From the NCBI RefSeq assembly GCF_918797505.1, contig NC_092795.1:23299131-23363130 (forward strand): a stretch of 64,000 nt of DNA. The letters run 5' to 3'. The position numbers were made by a program, and so were the translations under genes. This document shows positions 21,478 through 32,512 of this stretch, in pieces. The notes under the pieces were generated by a model. That model made no database searches, was not told the DNA's origin, and worked only from the letters and a program-made list of their open reading frames with translations. This stretch comes from Bemisia tabaci (lineage: Eukaryota > Arthropoda > Insecta > Hemiptera > Aleyrodidae). How positions within the stretch are numbered: position 1 is the stretch's first letter; every line of letters starts with the position of its first letter.

Positions 21478-21700
21478 TGTATAGAAACACTGTAGTGCAT
21501 AGGGACATAAATGGTGCATGCCGTGTTTCTAAACTAAGCCAGAAATTGGAGTCGGTTGCAAAATGGATTAACTTTTTCAATAAGGAACTACTATCTCTGG
21601 CTCTCCGATAAAAGCACGTATCTGCATAGGGAAACCAATGGCATGTATGTTGTTTTTAAAATGGGCCAGAAATAGTGGTTCCTTATTGCAAAATGTAATT
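21478..21700. repeat. Short tandem/foldback repeat
   Basis: 'gggacataaatggtgcatgccg...gccagaaattgg...ttgcaaaatgga' at 21508-21570 recurs about 128 bp later as 'gggaaaccaatggcatgtatg...gccagaaatagtgg...ttgcaaaatgta'. Within it, AATAAGGAACTACTATCTCT pairs with 'agaaatagtggttccttatt'. Confidence 0.55.
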
Positions 21701-23106
21701 TAAATGTGGTTCACTAGATCTTGTATTATGGTCATGTAGGGTCTTGTTCATGGCGTCTTTCAAGTCAATCAAATGAACCTCATCCCAGAGTGCATGAAGA
21801 GTTGATCGCATTATTTTTTAAATTTTTTTCTGATAAGGAGAATAGTATAGTTGAAGGTTAAAAAGTGAGAAAATCTGCCGTCTACCTCCTGTGACGTCAT
21901 CTGGCGGTAAATCTCATTTAAACACATGCATTTTAGTAGATTAGATAATTTTTTCTTAGCTCTTCTAATAATTATTCATAAACATATACCTATGCAATTT
22001 TGTCTCATAATTTTTCAGATTACTGCATGAGGTCTGAAGAAAAATTAGTGAATTTTTCACTGAGAAATTCCCGAAATTCGCCTGGTATTATAGTAATTTT
22101 CTCGGAGAAATCCGGCAACATCGAAGTGTTGTTACGCTCTTTCGTCAGGGGAGCGAAAAGTTGGGCAATACATGTTTGGGTATATCTTACCCTTCTACGA
22201 CCCTCAGCGAAAGTGTCGTAAGTCGTCACACCTTGTCTCATGCAATTTCTCCACATGCAATGTGGTTTTCGACGAAGACATCAACAATTTCTCTACGACA
22301 GCAATTTAAAAGTAAGTTCTCGAACACGCAAAGTTTACGGTAAAAAACTCGCATTAAAGAAAACCGGAGCACGGTAATCGACTTACGACTCTTTTGCCTA
22401 GAGTTTAGTCTTCCGATTTCGCCGTTCCCAAACCTACACCGTAGATCTGAGTCAGACAAGCTCATTAAATGTGGATTCAGTCAACATTTGGTTAGAGTTG
22501 GCTCCGAGAGATGCGCCAGGGATCAAGAGGTTTTCGAGGGAGTGAATTACACGCGGAGCCCGTCAATTACCGCTCGGAGACTCGCGAAAGAATATAACTC
22601 GCGACTGCTTCGGATTCCCTTTGAGTCGTAACGAAGACGAGCAAGAACGCGTGAAATTCCGCAAAAGCCCTTGTTTGATCTTAATCCGGGCCGTGCCACC
22701 GAAATATTTTGCCAGCTGAAAAGGACCGGAAAAACTCTCGCCGTTGACAGATCGACCGGAGAATCCTCTCTCGGTTTTGTGGATGTATGCCCTCTCAAGA
22801 TGCGTCTTCACAGAGGGGGCTAAAATATTCATTCACAGTGCAGTGCATCTTAAAATGGAGTTAATTTAACCCCAACTGAGGAATATAGCACTTTCGAAAA
22901 AGCTTCCTGGCTTACCGCAATCATAAGCTGTTTTAACCTCAAGATGAGCCACCAGACGAGGTCCCAGAAATCCGTGTTTATTAACTTTTTTCCGCCTCAA
23001 AACGTAGCGCAAGGGGCCATCCATAAATGAATCAGTGAGTTCGGAAACACACCAATTCGGGTTTTTTTCAATTTTCACTTTTTTACGGTTTAACACTTAT
23101 GGATAG
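21701..23106. other. Unassigned region
   Basis: Contains a CpG-richer part near 22540-22800 with overlapping minus-strand frames in two phases. A donor-like GTAAGT lies at about 22313, but no matching acceptor gives a persuasive exon. Confidence 0.3.
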
Positions 23107-23114
23107 AAGCATCT

Positions 23115-23279
23115 CAGTGGCGTGGCGTGATTTGCGATATATCGATTGTTTTGTCATTTAAAGCTATGGTAAAGAATCGATTATTAAGGTGTTCGCTGCG
23201 AACGCCCTGTTTATCGATCCTTTTCCATAGGTTTAAATGGCATAACAATCGATATATCGCAATTCACGCCACGCCACTG
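23115..23279. mobile_element. hAT-type MITE family K, copy K1
   Basis: 165-bp hairpin element with inverted ends CAGTGGCGTGGCGTGA and TCACGCCACGCCACTG (one mismatch). It is flanked by a perfect 8-bp direct repeat AAGCATCT (23107-23114 and 23280-23287). An 8-bp target duplication with CAG...CTG-type ends is characteristic of the hAT superfamily. No transposase. Confidence 0.9.
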
Positions 23280-23879
23280 AAGCATCTGCACGCAAAAGGA
23301 AATTTCGTAATTGCAATCGGAAGTGCTGGAAACAGCGACGGGAAAAGGGAAAAATCGAAGTATTTCATTGGAAATACTAATGGCGATTCTAAGGGAAACG
23401 GGTTACCATCCGATTTATTACAAAATTATTACACGGTTTTTCGCGGTCAAATCCCATATGCGAGCACATTTTGTTAGATTCCTCGAGAAATTGACACCAA
23501 TACCTATAGTTTGACCTCGGCTGTATGATTGGATTTTTGAAACTGAATAAAATGATATTTTCCAATGACTGCCCCAGTCCCAATATGAATAAAGGTGTAC
23601 TGTATACAAGTCGATTTTCTGAGGAACAGCAAAAATGGCATCCATACAGACCTGCGATGACTCACCATTCGAAAGAAACATTCATTAGGTAGCGAGTAAC
23701 GTGTTCTTCTTTCTCCGCCTTTATTTTCTTCTTCCTCCAGCTTGGCAACATTGCCTCGCGTCTGGTGGACCAGCCCAGCTTTCAGATTAGATACATGCGA
23801 TTAAATTTTTGATGTCAAAGTTTCCCGCCGCTAATATTTATTAATCAATTTACAGGAGCTGCAGATGTTCTTCGCTCGA

Positions 23880-24070
23880 ATACGGAATGATAGATCGCCC
23901 ATCTCCTTTCCTTCCTTCCATTCCCTTCCACCCCCTCCTCCGCCCCCACCACCGCTACGTTGCGGACAACGCGTCGTGTTGGACGGGAAGCAGCGTAAAG
24001 TAATCATAGATACATCTACTACCGCCACCTTAAGTCCCCGGGAAAGTGTTCGTGAAAACTTCTTAACGCT
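23880..24070. other. Pyrimidine-rich tract region
   Basis: Contains 'ccaccccctcctccgcccccaccacc' type sequence. The overlapping frames on both strands (poly-Pro and poly-Gly) are explained by this composition. Confidence 0.5.
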
Positions 24071-24730
24071 ATAATCAAAACTTATGGTGAAATTGCTCAA
24101 GTTCGCAAAATTGAATTGACCACTGAACGAGGTGAGGCACGAAGCACCACAACATATCGATGGTGAAAATACGAAACCACGGAGCTCGAGAAACCCGTCT
24201 TTTTGGAAGAGCAAAAATACTCTCCACGTTTCTCTTTTTAACGGAGAGAAAGTTAGATTTCTTGAAAATAGTGATAACCAGGCAGGCAGGTTTGAAAATA
24301 ATTGATTATGGTGAGAAGTATAAAAGAAAAAATACGATATACGTGGTTTGCGAATTAGGGGCCGTTAAATCAATAAGTAGAATTTCCGTCACTCTGACGT
24401 ATGCGCTGTTCAATTAAAAGCTAAGTACTTAATGCTCTAAGATTTCCAGCCTTATCAGCTCAAATGGAGACTCGATTCTTTTCAAACATCCTTGAGGACC
24501 GTTCGCTATTGTCAATTGAAAGCTGCTCCCGCAACCAGCTCCAAACTTTCTGCCTCAAAAATCCCTTTCTCTCTTCCCATTCAGTTCAGATCAAGACGTC
24601 TACATGCTCGATTAAGAGCCGCTGCACGGTTGTCGCTTTGGAAAAAGGGAATTAAGTTGTTCGAGGACAACGCAATTTCGAATCGACGAACGGTAGTCAT
24701 GGTGCGACCGATTCACGAGGAAAACAGCAC

Positions 24731-24891
24731 CAGTGGCGAGACGTGAATGGTCGATTATCGATATTTTCCCATTTGAAGCTATGGTGAACAATCGATTATT
24801 AAGTCTTTCGTCGCGAAAACCTTAATATCGATCCTTTTCCATAGGTTTAAATGGCAGATCTATCGATATCGCAAGGCACGCCACGCCACTG
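24731..24891. mobile_element. hAT-type MITE family K, copy K2
   Basis: Same architecture as K1, ends CAGTGGCGAGACGTGA and ACGCCACGCCACTG. It is flanked by AACAGCAC (24723-24730) and AACAGCTC (24892-24899), an 8-bp target duplication with one mismatch. Confidence 0.85.
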
Positions 24892-24899
24892 AACAGCTC

Positions 24900-25600
24900 G
24901 TCGTTGAGACTTTGTGTAGAATTAAGTCTTGGCTCGGCTCAATATTATTCTGGCTAGCTTTTTGACATGAAGCTAGATTTATTTCAGGAGTTGGGACTCC
25001 AGGCACTTCTGTGGTTAAATTTTGGTATTTTATTTCTCAAAACTGCTTTTTCAATCCGCAGTTTTGACAGAAGAGCCTTTTTGCATCGACAATACCATTA
25101 ATGATATTCCTGATGTAGGTTAAGATCGTTGACATTGAAAAGGAATCCTCTCAATATTTAATATTAACGTCCATTTGGTGAAAATAATCCGTGAATTTTA
25201 ACAACGCAAACAAGCCGGAACAAAAACACGTAACATTCAAATTGCAGATAGAAACAAACAAAATTCATGTAATATAATGATATATTACATGTATGTTGTG
25301 TTATATTTGTTACTTGGACTCTCAGGGCTACAAGCAAAAATGTGTCGAATTAGGTAATGTAAATTCAATGCAGCCTCGATCAAAAGCCTCAAGTTTCATT
25401 GAATTCAATTGAGCAACTATTCGAACTCCTGTGTCGTGCTGATCGCATATGTATAAAGTTGTAGGCGTTTTACAAAGGACTGATTTGTTCAATCTCAAAC
25501 TTTTCTCACTCTCACTCGTGAACAGGCCGTGTATCAATTACGCACAGCACTATTTTTCCACCCCTTCCTCTCTCTCTTAGTACAACCATAACACAGACCT
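24900..25600. other. Unassigned AT-rich region
   Basis: No repeat family or exon recognised. A short palindromic stretch ATGATATATTACAT lies near 25278. Confidence 0.3.
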
Positions 25601-25601
25601 A

Positions 25602-25874
25602 CGCTGCCTTTCTGAGGAAAAACGTCGAATAGACATCCCAGAGTTGACCCCTCAAAGTAGTCTCAGAGTAGTCCCTCTTCAGATATGATTTTTTGAGACA
25701 AATTATGAACGTATCTATCAGAAATTTTCTGATAGTTTAGATCTCATTGCGAAACAATTTTTCTGAAAAATTGGGCGGAAAATTTTCACAAGTTTTCCTG
25801 AAAATTATTATTTTACCAAAAGACATTTGGCACCGCACGAAGGTTCATACGGCGTTCTTCCTTAGCACGGCAGT
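25602..25874. mobile_element. MITE family A, copy A10
   Basis: Diverged left end CGCTGCCTTTCTGAGGAAAA and a well-preserved right end CGTTCTTCCTTAGCACGGCA. Inner blocks are recognisable. Confidence 0.7.
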
Positions 25875-26188
25875 CCTGCTCTTTTTAGTTGCGTACTGTT
25901 AAAGAAAACTTCCCCATTTCGACACAATTTGTCTGCAAAAGTGACACAGCGCCCGAAAACTCAAAATTGAAGAATTGACACGGGAAATTTGCCGGTCGAA
26001 GGAAATATATTTGAGAAAAAGCAACTCCTCGGTCTCAGTATGATCCTTCAGGCTTAAGACTCGAAATAATCAGATTCAAGTGCGTCTGAAGTGTGTGTGG
26101 AATGGCATCGGTGAAAGTCTAATGGATATCCGGATTTTTACACATGCCCGTACTCCTCTCTACCGCCACGACCACTTTATTTGCTCCA

Positions 26189-26443
26189 TACTGCCGTGCT
26201 AAGGAAGAACGTCATATGAACTTTCGAGAGTTGCCAAATTTCCTTCGATGAAATGTTTATTTTTGAGGAAAGTAATGAATATTTTCCTTGAAATTTTCAG
26301 GGACTTCAGGTGATATTGCGAAGAAAATTATCTGAAAAATCGGAAGAAAAATATTCTTAAGTTTAACAGGAAATTTCGGTTGGATCGAAGGAAATTTGAC
26401 AACGCCTGAAGGTTCATACGGCGCTCTCCCTTAGCGCGGCAGC
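26189..26443. mobile_element. MITE family A, copy A11
   Basis: Left end ACTGCCGTGCTAAGGAAGAA, right end CCCTTAGCGCGGCAG. CATA flanks both sides, a possible 4-bp target duplication. Confidence 0.8.
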
Positions 26444-26639
26444 ATATACTACTCAGGTGCTCTTCTTGAGGATTGCAGAAACTCTTGAGTACATCGGCAA
26501 CTTCGGGTGGCATGTAACTCAACGGAAGGACCAGGAGAATACGAAGAAGAACGAGATGCAGCGATAGAATCTTCAAGTTTGAGAAATTAAATCTCCAGGA
26601 AACCCGAAGAATACAGCTTTTCGGGTGAGCTAACCGGGG

Positions 26640-27380
26640 CTACAAATAAAAAGCTTTTCACGTGGCAGCTTTGACCGGCTGGGTACAATGATGGAATTCA
26701 TTAGCGTATTTCCTACGATGCTTCCCTCGAACTCGAAGCGGGGTCGATTTCGCCAAATCGGGTTTGTACCTTCATCCCGCAGCCCTCGTTTTATTGACGA
26801 TGTTGCCAAGCCGAAAGTCACAAATATTTATCAGTTTCGTACTTGGGCAGGGGTTACAAAAACTGCGTTATCTAACGATTGAATCGCGACAAAGGTGCGG
26901 CAAGTCTAAAACAGTAGTGGCATCATTTTTACAACTTTTCGTCACGTAATTGGACTATATGCCTTGTTAATCCCAATTTGTTGTCAATATAATAACATGT
27001 TCCTCTATTTTATGTTTTATCATACTTATAGCTTCGAATATGTAACGAAAAATGAATAGACAAAAGAATGGTCGAAAAGTAGCACGCAGCAGGGCCTAGT
27101 AAAAAAGTCTTTCTGCGAGTAATTCACCCTTCATGTGCGACAAATTTTGAGCTAAGAAACGTTATTGTTCATTGCTTTAGTGTTTACCCCTACTGAAGTC
27201 TTTTTATTTCTCCTCGCAATAAGTTTGGAGGTGTATCGCAGTTCCTCTCTCAAAAATTAATACCCTTTGGCCGACCTCCCTTTCCCTGAAATCTTCATTT
27301 TGTTTTGTTTCTGTTTTACTTTCTTTATAAGCCAAAGACAACACGAGAACACAAGAATTTTTCTCACTTTAGTCTTTTGG
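26640..27380. other. Unassigned region
   Basis: Overlapping short frames at 26630-26950 on both strands have no domain. Otherwise AT-rich with nothing specific. Confidence 0.3.
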
Positions 27381-27394
27381 CGCCTCTGTAAAAA

Positions 27395-27835
27395 AGTCTC
27401 TTGGATCTGGACTCCAGACTCCTATTAAATTTGACGAGGAAAAACACTCTTGATTCCATCGGATTTTTGCTTTACTGGAAAAAAACCACATTGGATCTAG
27501 AGTCCAAACTCTTGAAAACATCGACATAGAAAAAATACTCTTGATTCAATCGGCTTTTTGCTTGAATCAATACGAAATCCGCTTAAATTAAGAGGCTTGG
27601 TTCTTGATTTAAGCTAGATTCTGATTGAATCAAGAGTACTTTTTCTTGTTGATGTTTTTAAGAGTCTGGACTCTAGATCCAATGTGTTTTTTTCCAGTGT
27701 TGAATCAAAAGGAAATCCGCCTAAGAGGTTTGACCCATGATCCAAACAAAAATCCGGTCGAATCAAGAGTATTTTTTTTGTCAAATGCCAGAGTCCGAAC
27801 TCCGGATCAAGAGACTCTTTACTCTAATGTGTGCT
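27395..27835. mobile_element. MITE family C, outer copy C0 (interrupted)
   Basis: Left part 'ggatctggactccagactcc...cactcttgattccatcgg' and right part 'tgaatcaaaaggaaatccgc...tcaagagtattttt...gagtccgaactccgg' together make one family-C element. It is split in the middle by copy C1 at the internal site TTGCTT^TGAATC. Confidence 0.7.
27473..27699. mobile_element. MITE family C, inner copy C1 (nested in C0)
   Basis: About 227 bp with inverted ends ACTGGAAAAAAACCACATTG and CAATGTGTTTTTTTCCAGT, extending through GGATCTAGAGTCCA. It is better preserved than C0 and sits inside it, so it is the younger insertion. C2 is at 51939-52163. Confidence 0.85.
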
Positions 27836-28118
27836 ACATCCGGAGGTTTGGCAAAATTGACAACTGAGGAAACACGCTCAAGACGATCCCAACCGATGTT
27901 GCCAATTTCCTACCTCCCTCCCGGAAGCTTCCTCATGGCTTTCATAGAGAAAAATAGTCCATTAATCGGACGATTCGGCATCCTCGAACCCGGAGTGCTC
28001 TGAAGAGTCTTGAATCGGGTCTTTTCTTAAGGTGGATCCTCAGTTTTTTTGTTTATAGATTTCTCCGCCCAGGGAACGCCACCGTCGATGTCCGTTTTTC
28101 GTCAAATTTCTGCAGTCA

Positions 28119-28440
28119 AAGCTGAATTTTGAAGAATCTGAGCTTTTATTTCAAAATCGGAAAATGTCACTCTGTAGATTAGAGTATTGCGAATATTTTG
28201 AGCCTTTGATCATCAAAATGCAAGGTGTTGTGGTTGAGAAAGTACTGTTTCCCCACAAGAAATCTCGGCCCTCGGCCGACGATCCTCTCAGTTGACGGTA
28301 AATTTAAAGAATTAGAACACTTAATTTCAAAATCCAAGGATGTCAGTCTGAAGATCAGACTCTCCTCTTTCATTCAAGCCCAAAAACATGCAATTCTATC
28401 GCGAATCGACGGAGAAAGTACTGTATCCGACCGGCCGGAC
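28119..28440. repeat. Diverged direct duplication
   Basis: 'gagcttttatttcaaaatcggaaaatgtcactctgtagatt' (from about 28140) recurs about 185 bp later as 'cacttaatttcaaaatccaaggatgtcagtctgaagatc', and both are followed by a 'gagaaagtactgt(t/a)(t/c)cc' block. The plus-strand frame 28225-28512 spans it but shows no domain. Confidence 0.5.
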
Positions 28441-29068
28441 AACAAGCTTTTTCATTCGGTCGGTCATTTAAAATTAATTGCCCGCCGCAGCAACAAACAA
28501 CAGGTTTGTTGACATTTTAGGTTATATGTCCGTTCTTCATCATAGTCAAAAACTCACAAGCTCGCGCGGTGAATTTCAAGTTTATTGCAATCATTTTGAT
28601 CGTGTCGTATGATCTAAAAGAAGGAATAAGTGTGCTAGTATTCTGTGTTTAGTGTGATAATTTTTATTTCGCCTTCAATTTATCTTCTGGCGAATCGTTC
28701 AGTGCCGTACCAAAATTGGTTCTTGCTGGGTTGCGGAGCTCTCTTTCATCAAGGTCCCACATTTTACCTTAACACTGGTTACTGGTGTCTATACCTTGCC
28801 GGACACACCAATCATATTTGCCGTATCTCACTCCAGGTAATTCATTTACAGTACCTACTTGACACAGAAAGATAATTCGCATCGTACAAATCCACTCAAA
28901 CACATCATCACTGTTCATTACCAGTTTGTATTGTTGAATACGCATCAATAAATTGCACATAGTACAGCTACAGTGCTGTCATACTATAAAAATAGTTAGT
29001 AGAGATCAGTAATATCAAGATCCTCCCCGCCATCCAGATCCAGTGATGGAGTATCTGTCAAAAATGGC

Positions 29069-29397
29069 TATAGTGCATAGAGCAAATACGGAGGTGGTCG
29101 CATCTTGAGGATTATTTACCCTGTAATGAAGGTCGGCACAATATGGCTCGAAATTACAGCAAAATTCGAAATTTGATTCGCAGACCATAATAACCGTACT
29201 GTTTTGCTTAGATCAACTCAAAATATAATTTCAAGCACTTAATCAGAGACTTAAAATGACTTTTTTCCGTCAACCACATTTTAAGATAATCCAAGAGAAT
29301 CAGTGATAACAATTGTCCGTATCAACCTACATCATCATAAAAATTCAAGATACCTGAAATGCGACCGCCTCTTTTTTTCTCCATGGATATAGTGTAT
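29069..29397. mobile_element. Foldback MITE family E, copy E2
   Basis: Inverted ends: 'tatagtgcatagagcaaatacgg' and GGTGGTCGCAT on the left; ATGCGACCGCC and 'tttctccatggatatagtg' on the right. It resembles E1 at 2000-2301, mainly near the ends. Confidence 0.6.
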
Positions 29398-29705
29398 CTA
29401 AGTGATTGATGAAATGGGTAGAATTTAACAGAAACACACCAACTTGCCTCAAGTTTGCACCAAGAGAAGGTAGTTTGAAATTTTCTCTTCCACAAGGCTC
29501 AATGCTTAGGAGTAAGTCAAAGTACTAATTTTGTGATCAAAATATTTTCCTTCGACTTTGAATTTTTGAGAGAAAAAAAATTCATGTCAGCTCTCCCCCG
29601 CAGAGCTGTGGGAGGACAAGGTACCGTGGCAGGTAGACGTTAGTGAGTGTCAGAAAGCACTGTGACAGTGCCTCTCATGTATATCTGTATGTGTATCTGT
29701 CTGTT

Positions 29706-29867
29706 AACTTCACAACTGCTAGTAATGAAATTTGTTCGAAAAGTATCCTGTATTGTCCCCTCCGTGAGAATCATGCAACTATGGACGTTACATTGCTGGA
29801 GAAAGTTATGAAGAAGTACGATAGGCAGGCTGCAGACTCTCTGGCACTGCACTTATTGTCTCTGACG

Positions 29868-29869
<2 letters not shown>
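29706..29869 (+). CDS. Candidate coding exon, product unknown
   Basis: I do not recognise a family. The frame reads through SNEICSKSILYCPLRENHA and MDVTLLEKVMKKYDRQAADS before running into the poly-T of the SINE at 29870. Composition (mixed charged and hydrophobic residues) is more protein-like than the surrounding frames. 5' boundary unclear: an acceptor-like 'aactgctag' precedes 29725. A donor near TTATT^GTCTCT (about 29858) is possible. It may belong with the plus-strand segments at 31195 and 31349, but no consistent reading phase joins them. Confidence 0.3.
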
Positions 29870-29903
<34 letters not shown>

Positions 29904-30059
29904 AATTTCAAACAGCCTATCGGCTAATCCCACGTTTATTACCCCAACCCCAGGTGACCATTGCCTGAGACCATCCAACTCAGATCACCTGGCCGGGAAT
30001 CGAACCCGGGACCTCTTGGTCATAGGGCCAGTGCTACAACCACTACACCACAGGAGGCC
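29870..30059 (-). mobile_element. tRNA-derived SINE
   Basis: On the minus strand the head is tRNA-like: RNA polymerase III box A TGGTGTAGTGG (30040-30050) and box B GGTTCGATTCC (29996-30006), spaced as in tRNAs. A non-tRNA body follows, then a poly-A tail of about 31 (the T run 29870-29900 on the plus strand). Box A/B plus poly-A defines a tRNA-related SINE. No CCA end or complete cloverleaf, so not a functional tRNA. I could not define a clear target duplication. Only one copy seen here. Confidence 0.9.
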
Positions 30060-30099
30060 GACAATGATTAGGAATAATGGTGGGCTTGTATAAATTTGT

Positions 30100-30650
30100 C
30101 GTTGTTGGAATTTAAGGTCACAGTAATTAAGTAATCTGTCTAACTACTTAATCTCCATTTCAAGAAAAGTGCACAATTTCGTTAAAGTAACAGTAATTAT
30201 GGAACTGTAGGTGAGGGGATTCAAGTGTTCAAGTTTCAGTGACAAGTCCTCTCATTACCGAAGGAAATCCTCATAGTCAAAACAATGGCATAGTCGCTTT
30301 GACTTTTGTGGTTTAAACATAAATTTGAAAAATTTTGAGGAGCAAAATCTCAATTTGGTCCTAGACGTTCGATAATACATGCCTCAAGCCCTTCAATATA
30401 AATTCTACACTAACTTCATTGTTTCATTATTTTTCATACGCTCAAACACTTTTATTATATTCAAAAAGTTTTACGACAATCGAAGGTTAAAGAAACATTT
30501 ACCCTGTGTTTTAAAGATAGAGCACCTGAGCTAGATTCTTGATGTAGGAGTGGTACGCTTTTCCTACCCCAGCCACTTTTAAGCTGTCCTCTACCAGGTA
30601 TTAGAAAGAACAAATGAATTCTGTTTGTCAGGAAAGAAAGAGCTGAGTGA
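30100..30650. other. Unassigned region (probable intron)
   Basis: AT-rich sequence between the SINE and foldback J2, without recognisable exons or repeats. Confidence 0.3.
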
Positions 30651-31164
30651 CAATGGAGATGTTGCATGTGTGAGGAATTTGCGATTTGACTGTTGATTCT
30701 TATGTGAAAGTTCGCAAAAAACTTGATGGGGCCACTCGTTTTCTCTGAAATCAACTCCCAAGCTCAAACAAAGATCTGAAGGTGAGGCCAAAATGGAGGG
30801 AATATCCCACGCTGTCCTGAGAGTCCACCTCTACATCAAGACAAACTCTCCATGCAAAGATAGGGAGCAAATACATTGACAGGGTTGCCGTGATTTCAGT
30901 TTAAGAGTCCCCAAATAAGGTGGCAGCCCTGTCAATAATGTATTTGCTCCGTATCTTTGCATGGAGAGTTTGTCTTGATGTAGAGGCGGGCTCTCAAGAT
31001 AACGTGATATATCCCCTCCATTTTGGCCTCAACTTGAGAGCTTTTTTTGAGCTTGGGAGTTGACTTCAGAGAAAACCAGTGGCATCATTGTGTTTCTCGT
31101 GAACTTTTACATAAGAATCAATCTTCAAATCGCAAATCCCTTACACATGCAACACCTCTATTGC
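30651..31164. mobile_element. Foldback MITE family J, copy J2
   Basis: Same structure as J1: ends CAATGGAGATGTTGCATGTG and ACACATGCAACACCTCTATTG, long inverted arms, loop around 30900-30940. It lies just upstream of the candidate exon at 31195. Confidence 0.9.
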
Positions 31165-31194
31165 AGCCTTTGCTTCTAATTTGATTATTTGCAG

Positions 31195-31288
31195 CATCCA
31201 AATCTTGGCCCATTTCTTAAATATGCTTATGCCATCTATTCCCACCAATGATGTCTTGAAGATCTGGCTCAATGTGTGCAAGCAAAAG
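31195..31288 (+). CDS. Candidate internal exon, product unknown
   Basis: Preceded by the acceptor-like TTTGATTATTTGCAG and followed by AAG^GTCTTT. One frame is open and reads IQILAHFLNMLMPSIPTNDV then LKIWLNVCKQK, a plausible helical segment. The next candidate exon at 31349 needs a one-base carry-over, which this exon does not supply, so the pair cannot be joined as drawn. Treat as exon-like sequence only. Confidence 0.3.
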
Positions 31289-31348
31289 GTCTTTCATGTG
31301 GCAAGATTCTAGCACTAAATAAGCATTTTTCCTCTTTTTTTTTTATAG

Positions 31349-31536
31349 ATGGAATGCTCCTGAACACCTCTAAAACGAAAGGCTACGGCTTGCAGTACCT
31401 TCTCTCTAAATCTGACAGTGTGATGATAGATGATTTTGCCGCTTCTTTTGTAAAGCAGTCATATGCACCTTCTCAAAGTCTCCATCATTGCGAAACAAAA
31501 GTGTATCATTGGATTCGTGCGACAAGCTCTAACTAA
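31349..31536 (+). CDS. Candidate terminal exon, product unknown
   Basis: A very strong polypyrimidine tract and acceptor (CTCTTTTTTTTTTATAG) precede 31349. Only one phase is open; it reads GMLLNTSKTKGYGLQYLLSK, then SDSVMIDDFAASFVKQSYAP and ends ...HWIRATSSN at TAA (31534-31536). The mixed composition looks like real protein. A consensus donor GTAAGT lies 10 bases past the stop, so the transcript might be spliced again in its 3' UTR. The LTR retrotransposon is inserted about 200 bp downstream. No family recognised. Confidence 0.4.
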
Positions 31537-31732
31537 ATGCCTGTAAGTTCCATAATACTTAGAATCCTTTATACAAAAATCATGGTGAATGGTGATGCCA
31601 TCTCGAGACTCCAGTGGGCCTGATAAGACCTCTCTTTTTCCATCTATATGGAGGAGAAATTAATAAGTAAAATTAGAGAAATGACCGAAGGAAATGATGA
31701 GCATTTTCTGGATTAAAAGAAAAGCAACTTTT

Positions 31733-32281
31733 TGTTGTGTGCCCCAACATGCCTATATCTATCTATACCTATATCTATCTATACCTATATCTATCTATAC
31801 CTATATCTATCTATACCTATATCTATCTATACCTATATCTATCTATACCTATATCTATCTATACCTATCTTCCATCATCACTTACACCCTTACATTTATA
31901 CCTCATATCCGGTCTCAGGACATTCCACCTATTCGCATGCTTTCTCTTCTTACGTCATATCACCGGACTCTGCACTTTCTATCCCATCATTCCGCACGGG
32001 GCCCGGACTATCACCCTCAACCCTTGCCCTTCATTCATATCTGGAGCCATTAGCTGGTCACCGTTATGAGCTAATGAGACCAGAGGATCCGATCGCCAGA
32101 GAGCCAGAAAAAGGACTCTGATTTTGGCGCTGGAGTCACACGCCCGGCTCTCGACCTCCGTAAGATAGCAGCTAGTTTTTGTCACCTCACCGTTCGTTCG
32201 CTTTTCAATACATAAGTTCGTTTCCGTATTTTGCCTTGCCTTCATTTTCCCTATATCCGGTACTACCCGCAGTACACAACA
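31733..32281 (+). repeat. 5' LTR of the gag-only element
   Basis: 549 bp, TG...CA with 8-bp terminal inverted repeats TGTTGTGT/ACACAACA. It contains a 16-bp minisatellite near its left end. Identical to the 3' LTR apart from four extra minisatellite units and two substitutions (A/G in 'ccgc(a/g)cgggg' and G/T in 'cccgca(g/t)tacac' order). No clear TATA box or AATAAA was identified. Confidence 0.95.
31755..31866. repeat. 16-bp minisatellite in the 5' LTR (7 units)
   Basis: Seven tandem units of ATATCTATCTATACCT. The 3' LTR has three units at 35919-35966. The 64-bp difference fully explains the LTR length difference. Confidence 0.95.
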
Positions 32282-32282
32282 G

Positions 32283-32293
32283 TGGCGCAGTCG
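32283..32293 (+). promoter_or_regulatory. Primer-binding site, tRNA-Ser type
   Basis: TGGCGCAGTCG begins one base after the LTR. TGG complements the tRNA CCA end, and CGCAGTCG complements the CGACTGCG acceptor 3' strand typical of metazoan tRNA-Ser. The same 11 bases are known from 17.6/297-type gypsy elements of Drosophila (recalled knowledge). Confidence 0.85.
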
Positions 32294-32512
32294 AAAAAAG
32301 AACTCTCCCAACCATTTTGGCAGTCGTCTGGCAATCGAAAAGGATGAGAAGACGGACATCCGAGCACTTCTCCTATTTTCTGGACATACTTCCATCAGGA
32401 CTGCATCGTCGCGAAGTTTATCGAAACTAAAAATTTTCTGGATACACTACGGCCAAGACCACACCGCCCAAAGTTCATCAACGTTTCAAAGCTCATCGAC
32501 ATTTTGTGCAAC

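Noticed and set aside
22236..22316. Possible first exon MQFLHMQCGF... ending at GTAAGT
   Set aside because: Only a donor-like site supports it; composition is ordinary and no continuation was found.
23831..24214. Minus frame with a poly-Gly stretch
   Set aside because: Explained by the C-rich tract at 23920-23955; no domain.
29996..30059. tRNA gene on the minus strand
   Set aside because: Box A and box B are present, but the acceptor stem does not close, the sequence continues into a body and poly-A tail, and the whole fits a SINE.
31694..32121. Three open frames with IYTYIYLYL-type repeats in the 5' LTR
   Set aside because: They are translations of the 16-bp minisatellite in three phases and not a protein.
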